From NCBI RefSeq assembly GCF_019343195.1, contig NZ_RPHB01000009.1:1-64000 (forward strand): a stretch of DNA of 64,000 bases, in the 5' to 3' direction. The notes under the pieces are model-generated. The model was not told the DNA's origin, did no database searches, and saw only the letters and a list, made by a program, of their open reading frames with translations. Both the position numbers and the translations under genes were made by a program. Each line of letters opens with the position of its first letter. The first letter of the stretch is position 1. Below are positions 1 to 9,816 of the stretch, piece by piece. This DNA comes from Arthrospiribacter ruber. GTDB lineage: Bacteria > Bacteroidota > Bacteroidia > Cytophagales > Cyclobacteriaceae.

Positions 1-1
1 A

Positions 2-148
2 AACTTTTACGGTCTGGGTAAAATCAAGGTCAAAGGGGAAAAGAGGGAGAAGCTGATGATTTTTTTTGGTATTATGACGGCCAACGCTGTTCTGATCGCT
101 AAAAGAAGGAAAGCCAAAGAAAGTCCACCTAAGCAAAAAGCAGCCTAG
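2..148 (+). CDS. C-terminal fragment, possible DDE transposase (5' end outside window)
   Basis: Forty-eight codons open from the window edge to the TAG at 146-148 are the tail of a gene that starts further left. The peptide is basic. GLGKIKVKGEKREKL followed by MTANAVLIAKRR has the pattern (G..K.RG..K....., then N.....KR) that closes many IS5/IS1182-like DDE transposases. This is a by-eye resemblance to a short, weakly conserved region, and I saw no terminal inverted repeat between the stop and the next gene. It could equally be the end of an unrelated basic protein. Confidence 0.35.
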   Translation, partial: NFYGLGKIKVKGEKREKLMIFFGIMTANAVLIAKRRKAKESPPKQKAA

Positions 149-282
149 AAAAGCATCCAAAAAGCAACTTTATGGGATAGGTGTGCCCATACGGAAAATC
201 CAGGTCATTTTCATACAGTACCAGACCGTTAATTGTACTTTTTCAACCTGAAATTGACTCCTGGGTCAAGGGCCAAATACAT

Positions 283-321
283 AAAAAAAGAAAGTAGAAT
301 TTAGTTTCAATCCTACTTTCT
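283..321 (-). terminator. Rho-independent terminator of the E1 gene
   Basis: Read on the minus strand, AGAAAGTAG (321-313) pairs with CTACTTTCT (297-289) across a 15-nt loop and is followed by a run of T. It lies about 65 bases past the stop of the E1 gene. Confidence 0.6.
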
Positions 322-385
322 AATTCCGGAGGAATTTTCCAAGAAGCCCTTATTAATGAACACCCTAGTTGACAAGGAATTCAGA

Positions 386-2803
386 TTAAATTATTGCAGG
401 AAATTTTGAAGGGTTGGCTTCATGCATAATGCCATATACTTTTTCTACCACATCATCTACAGAAGGCTTGGAGAAATAGTCCCCATCTGATGAATAGGCA
501 GGCCTATGTGCCTTGGCTGCTAATGTAGCAGGCTCAGCATCCAGATGATAATAGGCTTTCTGCTCTTCCACCACTTTTTGCATCATATAAGCTGAAGCTC
601 CTCCTGGCACATCTTCATCAGCAAAAAGAACGCGGTTGGTCTTCTTGATGGATTCTACTATGATGTGATCTACATCAAATGGAAGAAGGGTCTGTACATC
701 TATGATTTCAATTTCTATTTCCATCTTTGACAACTCATCAGCCGCATCTTCGATAATCCTGCACATGGAGCCATAAGTCACCACAGTAAGATCTCTACCT
801 TCTCTCAAGATGTCGGGCTTGCCCAATGCCACCTTATATTCACCTATATTGGCCGGCATTTTTTCTTTCAGCCTATATCCATTGAGGCATTCAATTACCA
901 AGGCAGGTTCGTCTGATTGCATCAATGTATTGTACATACCTGCTGCTTGAGTCATATTCCTTGGAACACACATCAACATCCCTCTCAATGAATGAAGCAA
1001 CATTCCTATAGGTGATCCAGCATGCCATACACCTTCTAGCCTGTGACCACGTGTCCTTACTATTAGAGGTGCTTTTTGACCACCTTTAGTCCTGTAATGC
1101 AGACAAGCCAGATCATCTGACAAGGTCATTAAGGCATAGTGGATGTAATCGAGGTATTGAATTTCGGCCATTGGTCTCAAGCCCCTTAAAGCGGCACCTA
1201 TTCCCTGTCCGATTATGGTAACTTCTCTGATACTGGTATCTGTCACCCTCAATTCCCCATGTTTGTCCTGAAGGCCGGCAAATGCCTGATTGACATCTCC
1301 GATCTTTCCTACATCTTCTCCAAACGCCAAGAAGCGTGGGTCATTTTCCAATAAATGGTCAAAACATGCCTGAAGGACTTCTCTCCCATCCACCATTGCT
1401 GCTTCTTCTGCATATTCTACCGGAACGGGAGTAACATTTGCACTGCTGAATTCAGATTGTGAATACAAATGACTGCTGTAACGGTCTTCATTGAGTTCCT
1501 GCTGGATCTCATACCATGACTTCAGATCAGCTTTCACTTCCTCTGAATCTGATCTCATGATCCAAAGAGCCCTTCTAACAGTCGATACCACATCTTTCCT
1601 GATTGGGTTCAGGGTTTTGGAAAGTTCATCTGCTAAGCCTTCCAATACTTCTTTTTTCTGTGACTTAACCGCTGCACTCTTTATCAGACCAGCAGCCTCC
1701 TTAAGTTCATTTTTTATTTCTGTTGAAAAGGCTTGCCATGCTGCATCTTTTTCCTTTTTGGCAAATGCTTTTGCCTCTTGGTCCATTTTATCCAGCTCCT
1801 CTTCTGTAGCAATGTCATTCTCTACGAGGTATTTTCTAAACTGAAGGAGACAATCATATTCCTTCTCCCACTCCAGTCTTTCCTTACTTTTATAGCGCTC
1901 ATGCGACCCAGAGGTAGAGTGTCCTTGAGGCTGTGTCACTTCCACTACGTGAACCATTACAGGCACGTGTTCTTCTCTGGCAATTCTGGCTGCATTTTCA
2001 TAGGCCCGGTCCAATGCCTCATAATCCCAACCTTTGACTACAAAAATCTCATAGCCTTTTTCGTCATCATTTCTCTGTAGACCTTTCAAAATCTCTGAGA
2101 TACTTCCTTTGGTAGTATGGTATTCGTTGGGCACAGAAATTCCATAACCGTCATCCCAAATAGAAATAACCATAGGAACCTGCAAAACTCCCGCAGCATT
2201 GACTGCTTCAAAGAACATCCCCTCAGAAGTACTTGCATTGCCTATTGTGCCCCACGCCACTTCATTTCCTTTATTGCTAAATTGAGTCAAATGATGCAAT
2301 CCTTCATTTTCCCGGTAAAGCTTGGAAGCATAAGCCAAGCCAAGCAGTTTTGGCATTTGTCCTGCAGTAGGAGAAATATCCGCAGAAGAATTTTTCATCT
2401 CCGTCAGATTTTTCCAAGTCCCGTCATCGTGCAGGGAGCGGGTAGCAAAATGGCCATTCATCAGTCTCCCTGCAGAGGCTGGATCTGCTTCCACAGAAGT
2501 ATGGGCATACAATTGGGCAAAATACTCCCTGATGGTCAATTGACCAATGGCAAACATGAAGGTCTGATCACGGTAATATCCTGCTCTGAAATCCCCATCC
2601 TGAAAATGTCTGGCCATAGCTATTTGGGCCAGCTCTTTCCCGTCACCAAAAATCCCGAATTTGGCCTTACCCATAAAGACTTCCTTTCTTCCCATAAGAG
2701 AAGCGTGTCTACTTTGGAGAGCAAGACGAAAATCGCCTAAAAGCTGTTCTTTGTTGAGTACCTTAGTCCTTTTGTTTCTTGAGAATGTCGCCACTTTTGT
2801 CAT
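386..2803 (-). CDS. Fused E1 alpha/beta subunit of a branched-chain-type 2-oxoacid dehydrogenase
   Basis: This is the thiamine-diphosphate-dependent E1 component that decarboxylates a 2-oxo acid and passes the acyl group to the lipoyl arm of E2. Residues about 1-400 are E1-alpha-like. The ThDP/Mg motif runs from about 186 to 221 (GTIGNASTSEG ... WDDGYG). From about residue 470 the sequence is E1-beta-like (FGEDVG, RVTDTSIRE, AEIQYLDYIH, RTRGHRLEGVWHAGSP). At 805 aa it equals alpha plus beta, a single-chain form common in Bacteroidota, where substrate is usually assigned as branched-chain 2-oxo acids; pyruvate cannot be excluded. No E2 or E3 gene is adjacent, so partners are encoded elsewhere. 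A consensus promoter lies 56-86 bases upstream and a terminator follows the gene, so it is probably monocistronic. Confidence 0.9.
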   Translation of the reverse strand: MTKVATFSRNKRTKVLNKEQLLGDFRLALQSRHASLMGRKEVFMGKAKFGIFGDGKELAQIAMARHFQDGDFRAGYYRDQTFMFAIGQLTIREYFAQLYAHTSVEADPASAGRLMNGHFATRSLHDDGTWKNLTEMKNSSADISPTAGQMPKLLGLAYASKLYRENEGLHHLTQFSNKGNEVAWGTIGNASTSEGMFFEAVNAAGVLQVPMVISIWDDGYGISVPNEYHTTKGSISEILKGLQRNDDEKGYEIFVVKGWDYEALDRAYENAARIAREEHVPVMVHVVEVTQPQGHSTSGSHERYKSKERLEWEKEYDCLLQFRKYLVENDIATEEELDKMDQEAKAFAKKEKDAAWQAFSTEIKNELKEAAGLIKSAAVKSQKKEVLEGLADELSKTLNPIRKDVVSTVRRALWIMRSDSEEVKADLKSWYEIQQELNEDRYSSHLYSQSEFSSANVTPVPVEYAEEAAMVDGREVLQACFDHLLENDPRFLAFGEDVGKIGDVNQAFAGLQDKHGELRVTDTSIREVTIIGQGIGAALRGLRPMAEIQYLDYIHYALMTLSDDLACLHYRTKGGQKAPLIVRTRGHRLEGVWHAGSPIGMLLHSLRGMLMCVPRNMTQAAGMYNTLMQSDEPALVIECLNGYRLKEKMPANIGEYKVALGKPDILREGRDLTVVTYGSMCRIIEDAADELSKMEIEIEIIDVQTLLPFDVDHIIVESIKKTNRVLFADEDVPGGASAYMMQKVVEEQKAYYHLDAEPATLAAKAHRPAYSSDGDYFSKPSVDDVVEKVYGIMHEANPSKFPAII

Positions 2804-2858
2804 TTTAAATAATCAGATAAGCTATTTTGGGTTTATACCACACTAGGTGCAAGTATTT

Positions 2859-2889
2859 CAAAAATAGAGATTTTTCATTTTTTAACAAA
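2859..2889 (-). promoter_or_regulatory. Consensus Bacteroidota promoter of the E1 gene
   Basis: On the minus strand the -33 element TTTG (2889-2886), exactly 19 bases, and the -7 element TATTTTTG (2866-2859) match the Bacteroidota TTTG-N19-TAnnTTTG consensus. The predicted start site is about 50 bases before the E1 start codon. The rest of the 440-base divergent spacer (2804-3245) is very AT-rich, with no further gene or hairpin that I could support. Confidence 0.75.
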
Positions 2890-3204
2890 TTCATAAAGAG
2901 AATAATTTTGATTTTTTTCGATAAAAAATTTTGATAAAACTCAATAATTCTAATTTAAACAAAATTAAATTTCTATTTTCAATACTTTACAACACTATTT
3001 GATTTAAAAGATGGAAAAACGCCATATAAATGATATAAAACTTCGGAAAAAATGAATTGTCAAAATATTAAATTTTTTAAACCCTTAAATCAAAATTTTA
3101 TTAAAAAATACCCTATTAAACAAATATAAATTTTGAATTATAGTCATTTTCTTACTTGATTCAAAATAATGATTAGATTTTTAAGCGATTTTCGAGTCAC
3201 TTAG

Positions 3205-3212
3205 TATCTTTG
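3205..3212 (+). promoter_or_regulatory. -7 promoter element of alanine dehydrogenase
   Basis: TATCTTTG fits TAnnTTTG and is 33 bases before the chosen ATG. A T-rich stretch about 20 bases upstream is a weak -33 candidate. Confidence 0.6.
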
Positions 3213-3245
3213 CGCAATCGATTTAAAAACCCAAATTATATAGCA

Positions 3246-4364
3246 ATGATAATAGGTGTTCCAAAGGAAATAAAAAACAACGAAAACAGGGTAGCATTGA
3301 CCCCTGCAGGTGCCCAGGAATTGGTTAAAAGAGGTCATCAGGTATTTGTTCAGCACACTGCCGGTGAAGGTAGCGGTTTTGCTGATGACGACTACACCGC
3401 AGCAGGTGCCGCCATTCTTCCTACCATTGAAGATGTGTACGCCATCGCTGAAATGATCATTAAGGTGAAAGAGCCAATTGAACCTGAATATAAGCTCATA
3501 AAAGAGGGCCAATTGTTGTTCACTTATTTTCATTTTGCTTCATATGAGCCGCTGACCAAAGCCATGGTTGAAAGCAAGTCAGTCTGTTTGGCCTACGAAA
3601 CCGTAGAGAAGATGGACAGAAGCTTGCCTCTGCTTGTACCTATGTCTGAGGTAGCCGGAAGAATGGCTGTGCAAAAAGGTGCCAATTATCTCGAGAAGCC
3701 ACTTAAAGGAAGAGGAATACTTCTTGGTGGAGTACCAGGAGTGCTTCCTGCCAAAGTCTTGATTCTAGGTGGTGGTATAGTAGGTACTCAAGCTGCCTGG
3801 ATGGCCGCGGGACTAGGAGCAGATGTGACTATCATGGATGTGTCGATTCCGAGAATGAGATACCTAGCAGATGTAATGCCTGCCAATGTCAAGACCATGA
3901 TGTCAAACGAATATAATGTCAGAGATATGATCAAAGATGCAGACCTTATCGTAGGTGCTGTATTGATCCCGGGAGCAAAAGCCCCTCACCTGATCACCCG
4001 GGACATGTTGAAAGACATGAAGCCTGGAACTGTATTGGTAGATGTGGCAGTAGATCAGGGCGGATGCATTGAAACTTGTAAGCCAACAACTCACGAAAAC
4101 CCAACCTATATCATTGATGATGTAGTTCATTATTGCGTGGCCAACATGCCAGGCGCAGTTCCATATACTTCTACCTTGGCCCTCACCAACGCTACCCTTC
4201 CTTACGCTATACAATTGGCCAATAAAGGCTGGAAAAAAGCAGCGCAGGAAAATCCGGAATTGGTACCAGGACTGAATGTTATCCACGGTGATATCGTGTA
4301 CAAAGCAGTTGCAGAAGCTTTTGATATGGATTATGTCCCGGTCGAAAAATATCTTGTAGATTAA
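3246..4364 (+). CDS. ald: Alanine dehydrogenase
   Basis: NAD-dependent oxidative deamination of L-alanine to pyruvate and ammonium, or the reverse. The N-terminus [20 protein letters not shown] is the signature start of the AlaDH/PNT family. An N-terminal catalytic domain is followed by the Rossmann motif [12 protein letters not shown] and the sequence AVDQGGC. With 372 aa the length is that of a free-standing alanine dehydrogenase, not a transhydrogenase subunit. The frame stays open 12 codons upstream (3210), but those lie on top of the predicted promoter and do not match the family, so I start at 3246. Its own promoter and a strong terminator make it a single-gene unit. Confidence 0.93.
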   Translation: MIIGVPKEIKNNENRVALTPAGAQELVKRGHQVFVQHTAGEGSGFADDDYTAAGAAILPTIEDVYAIAEMIIKVKEPIEPEYKLIKEGQLLFTYFHFASYEPLTKAMVESKSVCLAYETVEKMDRSLPLLVPMSEVAGRMAVQKGANYLEKPLKGRGILLGGVPGVLPAKVLILGGGIVGTQAAWMAAGLGADVTIMDVSIPRMRYLADVMPANVKTMMSNEYNVRDMIKDADLIVGAVLIPGAKAPHLITRDMLKDMKPGTVLVDVAVDQGGCIETCKPTTHENPTYIIDDVVHYCVANMPGAVPYTSTLALTNATLPYAIQLANKGWKKAAQENPELVPGLNVIHGDIVYKAVAEAFDMDYVPVEKYLVD

Positions 4365-4384
4365 TCTTTGATTAGGATAAATTG

Positions 4385-4420
4385 AAAAGGCCTCTGAAAA
4401 CATTTTCAGAGGCCTTTTTT
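4385..4420 (+). terminator. Strong intrinsic terminator of ald
   Basis: A 16-base perfect inverted repeat (4385-4400 with 4403-4418, core GGCCTCTGAAAA / TTTTCAGAGGCC) is followed by a T run, 20 bases after the ald stop. Confidence 0.85.
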
Positions 4421-4446
4421 ATGAGGATTCATTCTGATATCTACTT

Positions 4447-4712
4447 AGGGCGTGCTGAAAAACGCCAACTGGAGAATAAATGCTTTAAATTTTGATGAAT
4501 ACCCCGTTTGTCAAGTATTTTCTTTTTAAGCAGGTGCACGCTTATTCAATGATATAGCTTGATTTCCGTGCTCCTTAAAATTTCAAAATTCGAAATTTTA
4601 AGGCTAGCCTCAGGCATACCATCTTCTTCATTGGGCTCACTCGAAGTATAAGCATACATCTTCATTCGCCCGCTTTGAATCTGGCATACCTGAGACTTTT
4701 TCAGCAAGCCCT
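4447..4712. mobile_element. Possible 266-bp MITE-like element
   Basis: AGGGCGTGCTGAAAAA at 4447-4462 is matched by the inverted AGGGCTTGCTGAAAAA at 4712-4697 (15 of 16). Near the centre is a perfect 12-base hairpin (4573-4584 with 4592-4603, CCTTAAAATTTC) joined to the palindrome AGGCTAGCCT. No coding region is visible. A clear target-site duplication was not found, so mobility is inferred only from the terminal repeats. Confidence 0.45.
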
Positions 4713-4728
4713 CCTTATTGAGCTGTAC

Positions 4729-4962
4729 TCACAATTTCTTCCTTATCGAGGAAATATCCGCTTTTTTGATCACCTCATTGTTGATCACCACGGTAGGAGC
4801 AGATTTACAAAAGTCCATGCATTTGGTTTTGATTACCTTAAATTTCCCTTTGTGATCTTCACTTTGTATGAGTTCTTTGATCTCCCTTTGCAGCACTTTA
4901 CATCCGGACTTTTTACAGTCAGAACCTGTGCACACAAATATAAACCTCCTGTAGGTTGCCAT
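4729..4962 (-). CDS. Thioredoxin-like [2Fe-2S] ferredoxin domain protein
   Basis: A 77-aa stand-alone protein. It opens MATYRRFIFVCTGSDCKKSG and has a second cysteine pair in KCMDFCKSAP at about residues 48-52. This spacing (two N-terminal cysteines, then C-x3-C) is that of the Shethna/NuoE-like [2Fe-2S] fold, and TVVIN is the usual strand after the second pair. It is probably a small cytosolic electron carrier; no redox partner is adjacent. It is transcribed toward the MITE-like element, and its upstream region is repetitive. Confidence 0.8.
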   Translation of the reverse strand: MATYRRFIFVCTGSDCKKSGCKVLQREIKELIQSEDHKGKFKVIKTKCMDFCKSAPTVVINNEVIKKADISSIRKKL

Positions 4963-4975
4963 CGATTTACGATAT

Positions 4976-5120
4976 ATGATATGATTTACGATTTACGAAG
5001 GATGATTTACGAGGCTTTTCGATAATCAAACCTTATCTCAAGTTTTTTGCCGCTAAAACTTCCTGATTCACAATTTCCTCCCTCATCCTTCATCATTCCT
5101 CCTTCATCCCTCATCCTTCC
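4976..5120. repeat. Dispersed intergenic repeat (copy related to 62814-62950)
   Basis: Runs of GATTTACGA, then GATTTACGAGGC, then a T-rich stretch and AACTTCTTGATTCA recur in the same order at 62814-62950. No coding potential is seen. It leads straight into the 257-bp tandem array, which carries the same TTCTTGATTCATTATTC words. Confidence 0.55.
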
Positions 5121-5890
5121 TGGAACTTCTTGATTCATTATTCACCATTTGAAATTATGTATATCCGCTTTCGTACCAGTGCTACTTTTAAAGTGGTAGA
5201 AACCTATGATTTCAGGCCCATATCCATGAATATCCAATATCAATTAGTATCGGATTGATCCAGGCCCTTATTTTCGAAATTATGAAATATTGAATATCGA
5301 ACATCGAATGATGAATTTCGAAGGACACACCTTACTCCCTCATCCTTCCTCCCCCATCCCTCATCCTTCATCCTTCCTGGAACTTCTTGATTCATTATTC
5401 ACCATTTGAAATAATGTATATCCGCTTTCGTACCAGTGCAACTTTTAAAGTGGTAGAAACCTATGATTTCAGGCCGATATCCATGAATATCCAATATCAA
5501 TTAGTATCGGATTGATCCAGGCCCTTATTTTCGAAATTATGAAATATTGAATATCGAACATCGAATGATGAATTTCGAAGGACACACCTTACTCCCTCAT
5601 CCTTCCTCCCCCATCCCTCATCCTTCATCCTTCCTGGAACTTCTTGATTCATTATTCACCATTTGAAATAATGTATATCCGCTTTCGTACCAGTGCAACT
5701 TTTAAAGTGGTAGAAACCTATGATTTCAGGCCGATATCCATGAATATCCAATATCAATTAGTATCGGATTGATCCAGGCCCTTATTTTCGAAATTATGAA
5801 ATATTGAATATCGAACATCGAATGATGAATTTCGAAGGACACACCTTACTCCCTCATCCTTCCTCCCTCATCCTTCATCCTTCATCCTTC
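5121..5890. repeat. Three tandem copies of a 257-bp unit
   Basis: The word TGGAACTTCTTGATTCATTA begins at 5121, 5378 and 5635, giving a constant period of 257. Copies 2 and 3 are nearly identical. Copy 1 differs at a few visible positions (for example ATTATG for ATAATG and AGGCCCAT for AGGCCGAT). Each unit ends in imperfect CATCCYT microrepeats and contains a CGAAATT ... AATTTCG inverted repeat. The array runs to within about 20 bases of the icmF stop codon, so it lies in the 3' untranslated region of that gene. No reading frame spans it. Confidence 0.9.
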
Positions 5891-5912
5891 ATCCCTCATC
5901 CTTCATCCTTCC

Positions 5913-8900
5913 TCACATATTCCTCCTATACTGCCCACCAACTTCATATAGCGCATTGGTAATCTGTCCCAAGGAACAATATTTTGCTGCTTCCATCAAA
6001 GTATCGAAGATGTTACCATTTTGAATGGCCACCTCTTTCAGATTTTCAAGGTATTTTTCAGCCTCTTTTTCGTTTTTCTTTTTCAGGATATTTAAGGTCT
6101 GAATCTGAGCCTCTTTTTCATCTTTTGTAGCTCTGATTACTTCTCCAGGAGTCACTGTAGGTGATCCCTCAGAAGAAAGGAAAGTATTTACGCCAATAAT
6201 CGGATACTCACCAGTGTGCTTCAAAGTTTCGTAATGAAGACTTTCCTCCTGAATTTTCCCTCTTTGGTACATGGTTTCCATGGCTCCGAGAACACCACCT
6301 CTTTCAGTAATCCTGTCAAATTCCAGGTTCACTGCCTCTTCTACCAAATCTGTCAATTCTTCGATGATGAATGACCCCTGAAGTGGATTTTCATTTTTGG
6401 CCAATCCCAATTCCTTATTGATGATCAGCTGTATCGCCATGGCTCTACGGACAGAAGCCTCTGTAGGCGTAGTAATGGCCTCATCATAGGCATTTGTATG
6501 CAGAGAGTTACAATTGTCATAAATTGCATACAAGGCTTGAAGCGTAGTCCTGATATCATTGAAATCAATCTCCTGTGCGTGTAAAGACCTCCCTGAAGTC
6601 TGAATATGATACTTCAGCATTTGTGACCTTTCATTGGCACCGTATTTTAACTTCATCGCCTTGGCCCAGATTCTTCTTGCTACCCGGCCAATCACTGAAT
6701 ACTCGGGATCAATACCATTGGAGAAAAAGAATGAAAGATTTGGAGCGAATTTATTGATATCCATCCCCCTGGAAACATAATACTCTACGTAAGTAAAGCC
6801 GTTGGACAACGTCAAAGCCAACTGTGTAATGGGATTGGCTCCCGCCTCCGCAATATGATAACCTGAAATAGACACTGAATAAAAATTTCTGACACCATGA
6901 TTGATAAAATACTGCTGCACATCCCCCATCAATCTCAAAGAGAATTCGGTAGAGAAAATACAGGTATTCTGTGCCTGATCTTCTTTGAGAATATCAGCCT
7001 GCACAGTTCCACGGACCTTAGTCAAGGTATCTGCTTTGATCTTGGCATAGACTTCCGAATCCAAAACCTGATCTCCGGACACTCCCAACAACAACAAGCC
7101 CAATCCATCATTTCCTTCCGGTACCGTTGCATTGTACTTAGGCCTCTCACTTCCTTTTTCTTTGTAAATTTTGTCAATTTTAGCATTGACATCTTCTTCC
7201 AGACCATTTTCCCTGATATACAACTCACATTGTTGGTCAATAGCTGCATTCATGAAAAATGCCGTCATAGTCGCCGCTGGACCATTAATGGTCATGGAAA
7301 CTGAAGTTTTCGGGTCTGCCAGATTAAAGCCCGAATAGAGTTTTTTGGCATCATCTAAGCAGCAGATATTTACTCCGGAGTTACCTATTTTTCCATAAAT
7401 ATCAGGTCTGTAATCTGGGTCTTCTCCATATAAAGTCACTGAATCAAATGCAGTAGACAGCCTTTTTGCAGGCATTCCTTTGGACACATAATGGAATCTT
7501 TTGTTGGTACGCTCAGGGCCGCCCTCGCCTGCAAACATCCTTGTAGGGTCCTCCCCTTCTCTCTTGAAAGGAAAAACACCTGAGGTATAAGGAAATTCAC
7601 CTGGGACATTTTCGGTCAAACCCCATTTCAAAAGATCTCCCCAGGCCTCAAATCTTGGAAGGGAAACTTTCGGTATTTTGGATTGAGAGAGAGAAGTGGT
7701 ATAGGTCTGTACCTTGATTTCTTTTTCCCTTACTTTGAATACATAGAAATCATCTTTGTACTTCTGCGCTTTTGCAGGCCACTCTTCCAACCATTTTTTG
7801 TTTTTGGGATCAAGTTCCAGTTCTACTTCAGCGTATACTTCTTGCAATTCTTTGGTCAAACGGTCTTTATCAGCCACTTTTGTGCTTTCAATGGCCTCTA
7901 TGGATTTTTTGATGCTGTAAAGCTTTTGTGCTATTTCTTTTTGGTCAGACACCCATTTGTCATAATTCCTATTGTTTTCAGATATCTCAGATAAGTACCT
8001 GGTTCGGGCGGGAGGAATGATGTATATTTTTTCGGACATCTCTTTGGTGACTTCAAAAGAAGATGAAAGGTCTGTCCCGGTTTTTTCCACCAATTTATGA
8101 ATGATAGCCCTATAAAGATTATTCATTCCGGGATCATTAAACTGCGACGCAATGGTTCCAAAAACAGGGATATCTTCTTCTTTGATGTCCCAGAGGTTAT
8201 GGTTACGCTTATATTGCTTTTTGACATCTCTTAAAGCGTCTTGCGCACCTCTTTTATCAAATTTATTTAGCGCAATAATATCGGCAAAATCCAACATGTC
8301 AATCTTTTCCAATTGTGTAGCAGCACCATATTCAGGTGTCATCACATACAAAGACATGTCAGAGTGCTCGATAATTTCTGTATCCGATTGTCCTATACCT
8401 GAGGTTTCAAGAATGATCAGGTCAAAAGATGCAGCCTTCATCACATCCACCGCATCCTGTACATATTTGGAAAGAGCAAGATTGGATTGTCTTGTGGCCA
8501 ATGACCTCATGTAAACCCTGGGGTGATGAATGGCATTCATTCTGATACGGTCTCCAAGTAGCGCACCTCCCGTTTTTCTTTTGGACGGGTCTACAGAAAT
8601 GATAGCAATGTGTTTGTCATCAAAATCTGTCAAAAACCTTCTGACCAACTCATCTACCAAAGAAGATTTCCCGGCACCACCTGTCCCGGTAATACCCAAA
8701 ACAGGCGTTCTATTTTCAGCAGAAGCTTTTCTGATTGCTTCCAACAAACTTTTGCTTTGTTCAGGAAAATTTTCGGCAGCTGACACCACCCTGGCGATAG
8801 TCATTTTATCGGATTTATCCAATGCCACCTCAGCTTTTACATCTTTCCCTACAGGGAAATCAGATTTTTCGACCAGATCATTGATCATTCCCTGCAAGCC

Positions 8901-9293
8901 CATAGACCTGCCATCATCTGGGGCATAAATTCTGGTAATTCCGTAATCATGCAATTCTTTGATCTCTTCAGGAAGAATGGTACCGCCCCCACCACCAAAG
9001 ATTTTAATATGTCCACAGCCTTTTTCGTGCAGAAGGTCATACATGTATTTGAAAAATTCCACATGACCACCTTGATAGGAAGTAATCGCTATCGCCTGTA
9101 CATCTTCCTGAATAGCACAGTCTACAATCTCCTGAACAGATCTGTTGTGGCCCAAATGAATCACCTCACAACCTGTCGCTTGGATGATCCTCCTCATGAT
9201 ATTGATCGCAGCATCGTGACCGTCAAAAAGGGATGCAGCAGTTACCAGCCTGATGTGGTTTTTGGGTTTATAACTTTCTTGTGAATGAGACAT
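5913..9293 (-). CDS. icmF: Fused isobutyryl-CoA mutase IcmF (B12-dependent mutase with G-protein chaperone)
   Basis: An adenosylcobalamin-dependent acyl-CoA mutase interconverting isobutyryl-CoA and n-butyryl-CoA or related branched acyl-CoAs. Domains in order: a B12-binding domain with [15 protein letters not shown] and [10 protein letters not shown] (residues about 20-60 from the chosen start), a MeaI-like GTPase with Walker [13 protein letters not shown] (about 200-211), and a large TIM-barrel mutase domain ([30 protein letters not shown]). This three-part order and the 1126-aa length are diagnostic of IcmF rather than two-subunit methylmalonyl-CoA mutase. The frame is open to a TTG at 9335, but a TAATTTTG promoter box sits at 9338-9345, so I start at the ATG at 9293. 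It may serve branched-chain amino-acid catabolism together with the fused E1 nearby. Confidence 0.93.
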   Translation of the reverse strand: MSHSQESYKPKNHIRLVTAASLFDGHDAAINIMRRIIQATGCEVIHLGHNRSVQEIVDCAIQEDVQAIAITSYQGGHVEFFKYMYDLLHEKGCGHIKIFGGGGGTILPEEIKELHDYGITRIYAPDDGRSMGLQGMINDLVEKSDFPVGKDVKAEVALDKSDKMTIARVVSAAENFPEQSKSLLEAIRKASAENRTPVLGITGTGGAGKSSLVDELVRRFLTDFDDKHIAIISVDPSKRKTGGALLGDRIRMNAIHHPRVYMRSLATRQSNLALSKYVQDAVDVMKAASFDLIILETSGIGQSDTEIIEHSDMSLYVMTPEYGAATQLEKIDMLDFADIIALNKFDKRGAQDALRDVKKQYKRNHNLWDIKEEDIPVFGTIASQFNDPGMNNLYRAIIHKLVEKTGTDLSSSFEVTKEMSEKIYIIPPARTRYLSEISENNRNYDKWVSDQKEIAQKLYSIKKSIEAIESTKVADKDRLTKELQEVYAEVELELDPKNKKWLEEWPAKAQKYKDDFYVFKVREKEIKVQTYTTSLSQSKIPKVSLPRFEAWGDLLKWGLTENVPGEFPYTSGVFPFKREGEDPTRMFAGEGGPERTNKRFHYVSKGMPAKRLSTAFDSVTLYGEDPDYRPDIYGKIGNSGVNICCLDDAKKLYSGFNLADPKTSVSMTINGPAATMTAFFMNAAIDQQCELYIRENGLEEDVNAKIDKIYKEKGSERPKYNATVPEGNDGLGLLLLGVSGDQVLDSEVYAKIKADTLTKVRGTVQADILKEDQAQNTCIFSTEFSLRLMGDVQQYFINHGVRNFYSVSISGYHIAEAGANPITQLALTLSNGFTYVEYYVSRGMDINKFAPNLSFFFSNGIDPEYSVIGRVARRIWAKAMKLKYGANERSQMLKYHIQTSGRSLHAQEIDFNDIRTTLQALYAIYDNCNSLHTNAYDEAITTPTEASVRRAMAIQLIINKELGLAKNENPLQGSFIIEELTDLVEEAVNLEFDRITERGGVLGAMETMYQRGKIQEESLHYETLKHTGEYPIIGVNTFLSSEGSPTVTPGEVIRATKDEKEAQIQTLNILKKKNEKEAEKYLENLKEVAIQNGNIFDTLMEAAKYCSLGQITNALYEVGGQYRRNM

Positions 9294-9337
9294 GAATATA
9301 TTTGGGTTTGTAATTGATTGCTCTAAATACGTCAAAG

Positions 9338-9345
9338 CAAAATTA
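9338..9345 (-). promoter_or_regulatory. -7 promoter element of icmF
   Basis: TAATTTTG on the minus strand matches TAnnTTTG. The -33 element is not clear. The position predicts a start site near 9331, which rules out the upstream TTG codon as the translation start. Apart from this, 9346-9673 holds nothing I can support as a gene. Confidence 0.5.
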
Positions 9346-9673
9346 GAAATCTTATTTCAATTGATATTTTGCTTGCACAGAATACCTTGCGAATATAGGA
9401 AAAAAGCTAAAGTCTTCCTGAAACTTAAAAGCAATAACCGGAATAATATTTTGATTGAATCTAATTTTCATTTTTATTCAGAATATTGTAGAATAAAATT
9501 GACTGAAATTAAAAACATCAATCTTTCAATCAGAATAAAATTAAAATAAAGAGATTTTGTAGGTAGAAGTAAATTTGAATCTATATCAAATTCATTCCTT
9601 TCAGGTATAAGCGTTAACTTAAACCTAGGACCTTATTTTCTGGTTTTCTTCTCCATTGTTGGATTAAAGACAA

Positions 9674-9814
9674 TTATTCAATCCCTAAAGGTATTACAAG
9701 ATGGTAGGCAGCCTTTTCCAAGTATTCACAATAATTGTTGGCTCCACAATATTCCCCCTCTCTCATACCTTCCGGACTTTTCAAAAGGCCAGAACTTTTG
9801 TGATTGTTCGACAT
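9674..9814 (-). CDS. Small 46-aa protein of unknown function, coupled to the M20 peptidase
   Basis: This short frame starts with an ATG (9814-9812) only 2 bases after the TGA of the upstream peptidase gene, a spacing that implies translational coupling. The peptide begins MSNNHKSSGLLKSPEGMREG and continues with a cysteine-containing stretch (EYCGANNYCEYLEKAAY) before ending in a hydrophobic VIPLGIE tail. It has two cysteines four residues apart with one more residue between than a CxxxC, no signal peptide and no membrane segment. I do not recognise a family. Support comes from position and from a composition that looks like protein. Confidence 0.5.
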   Translation of the reverse strand: MSNNHKSSGLLKSPEGMREGEYCGANNYCEYLEKAAYHLVIPLGIE

Positions 9815-9816
9815 TT

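Noticed and set aside
1491-2740. Several plus-strand frames of 115-207 codons across the E1 gene
   Set aside because: They lie opposite a well-conserved E1 protein, overlap one another, and have no family features; antisense shadows.
5121-5890. CRISPR-like repetition
   Set aside because: The repeat is a 257-bp unit with no short repeat/spacer alternation and no cas genes nearby.
9335-9338. TTG start of icmF at 9335
   Set aside because: It would leave no leader behind the promoter box at 9338-9345, and family N-termini match the ATG at 9293.
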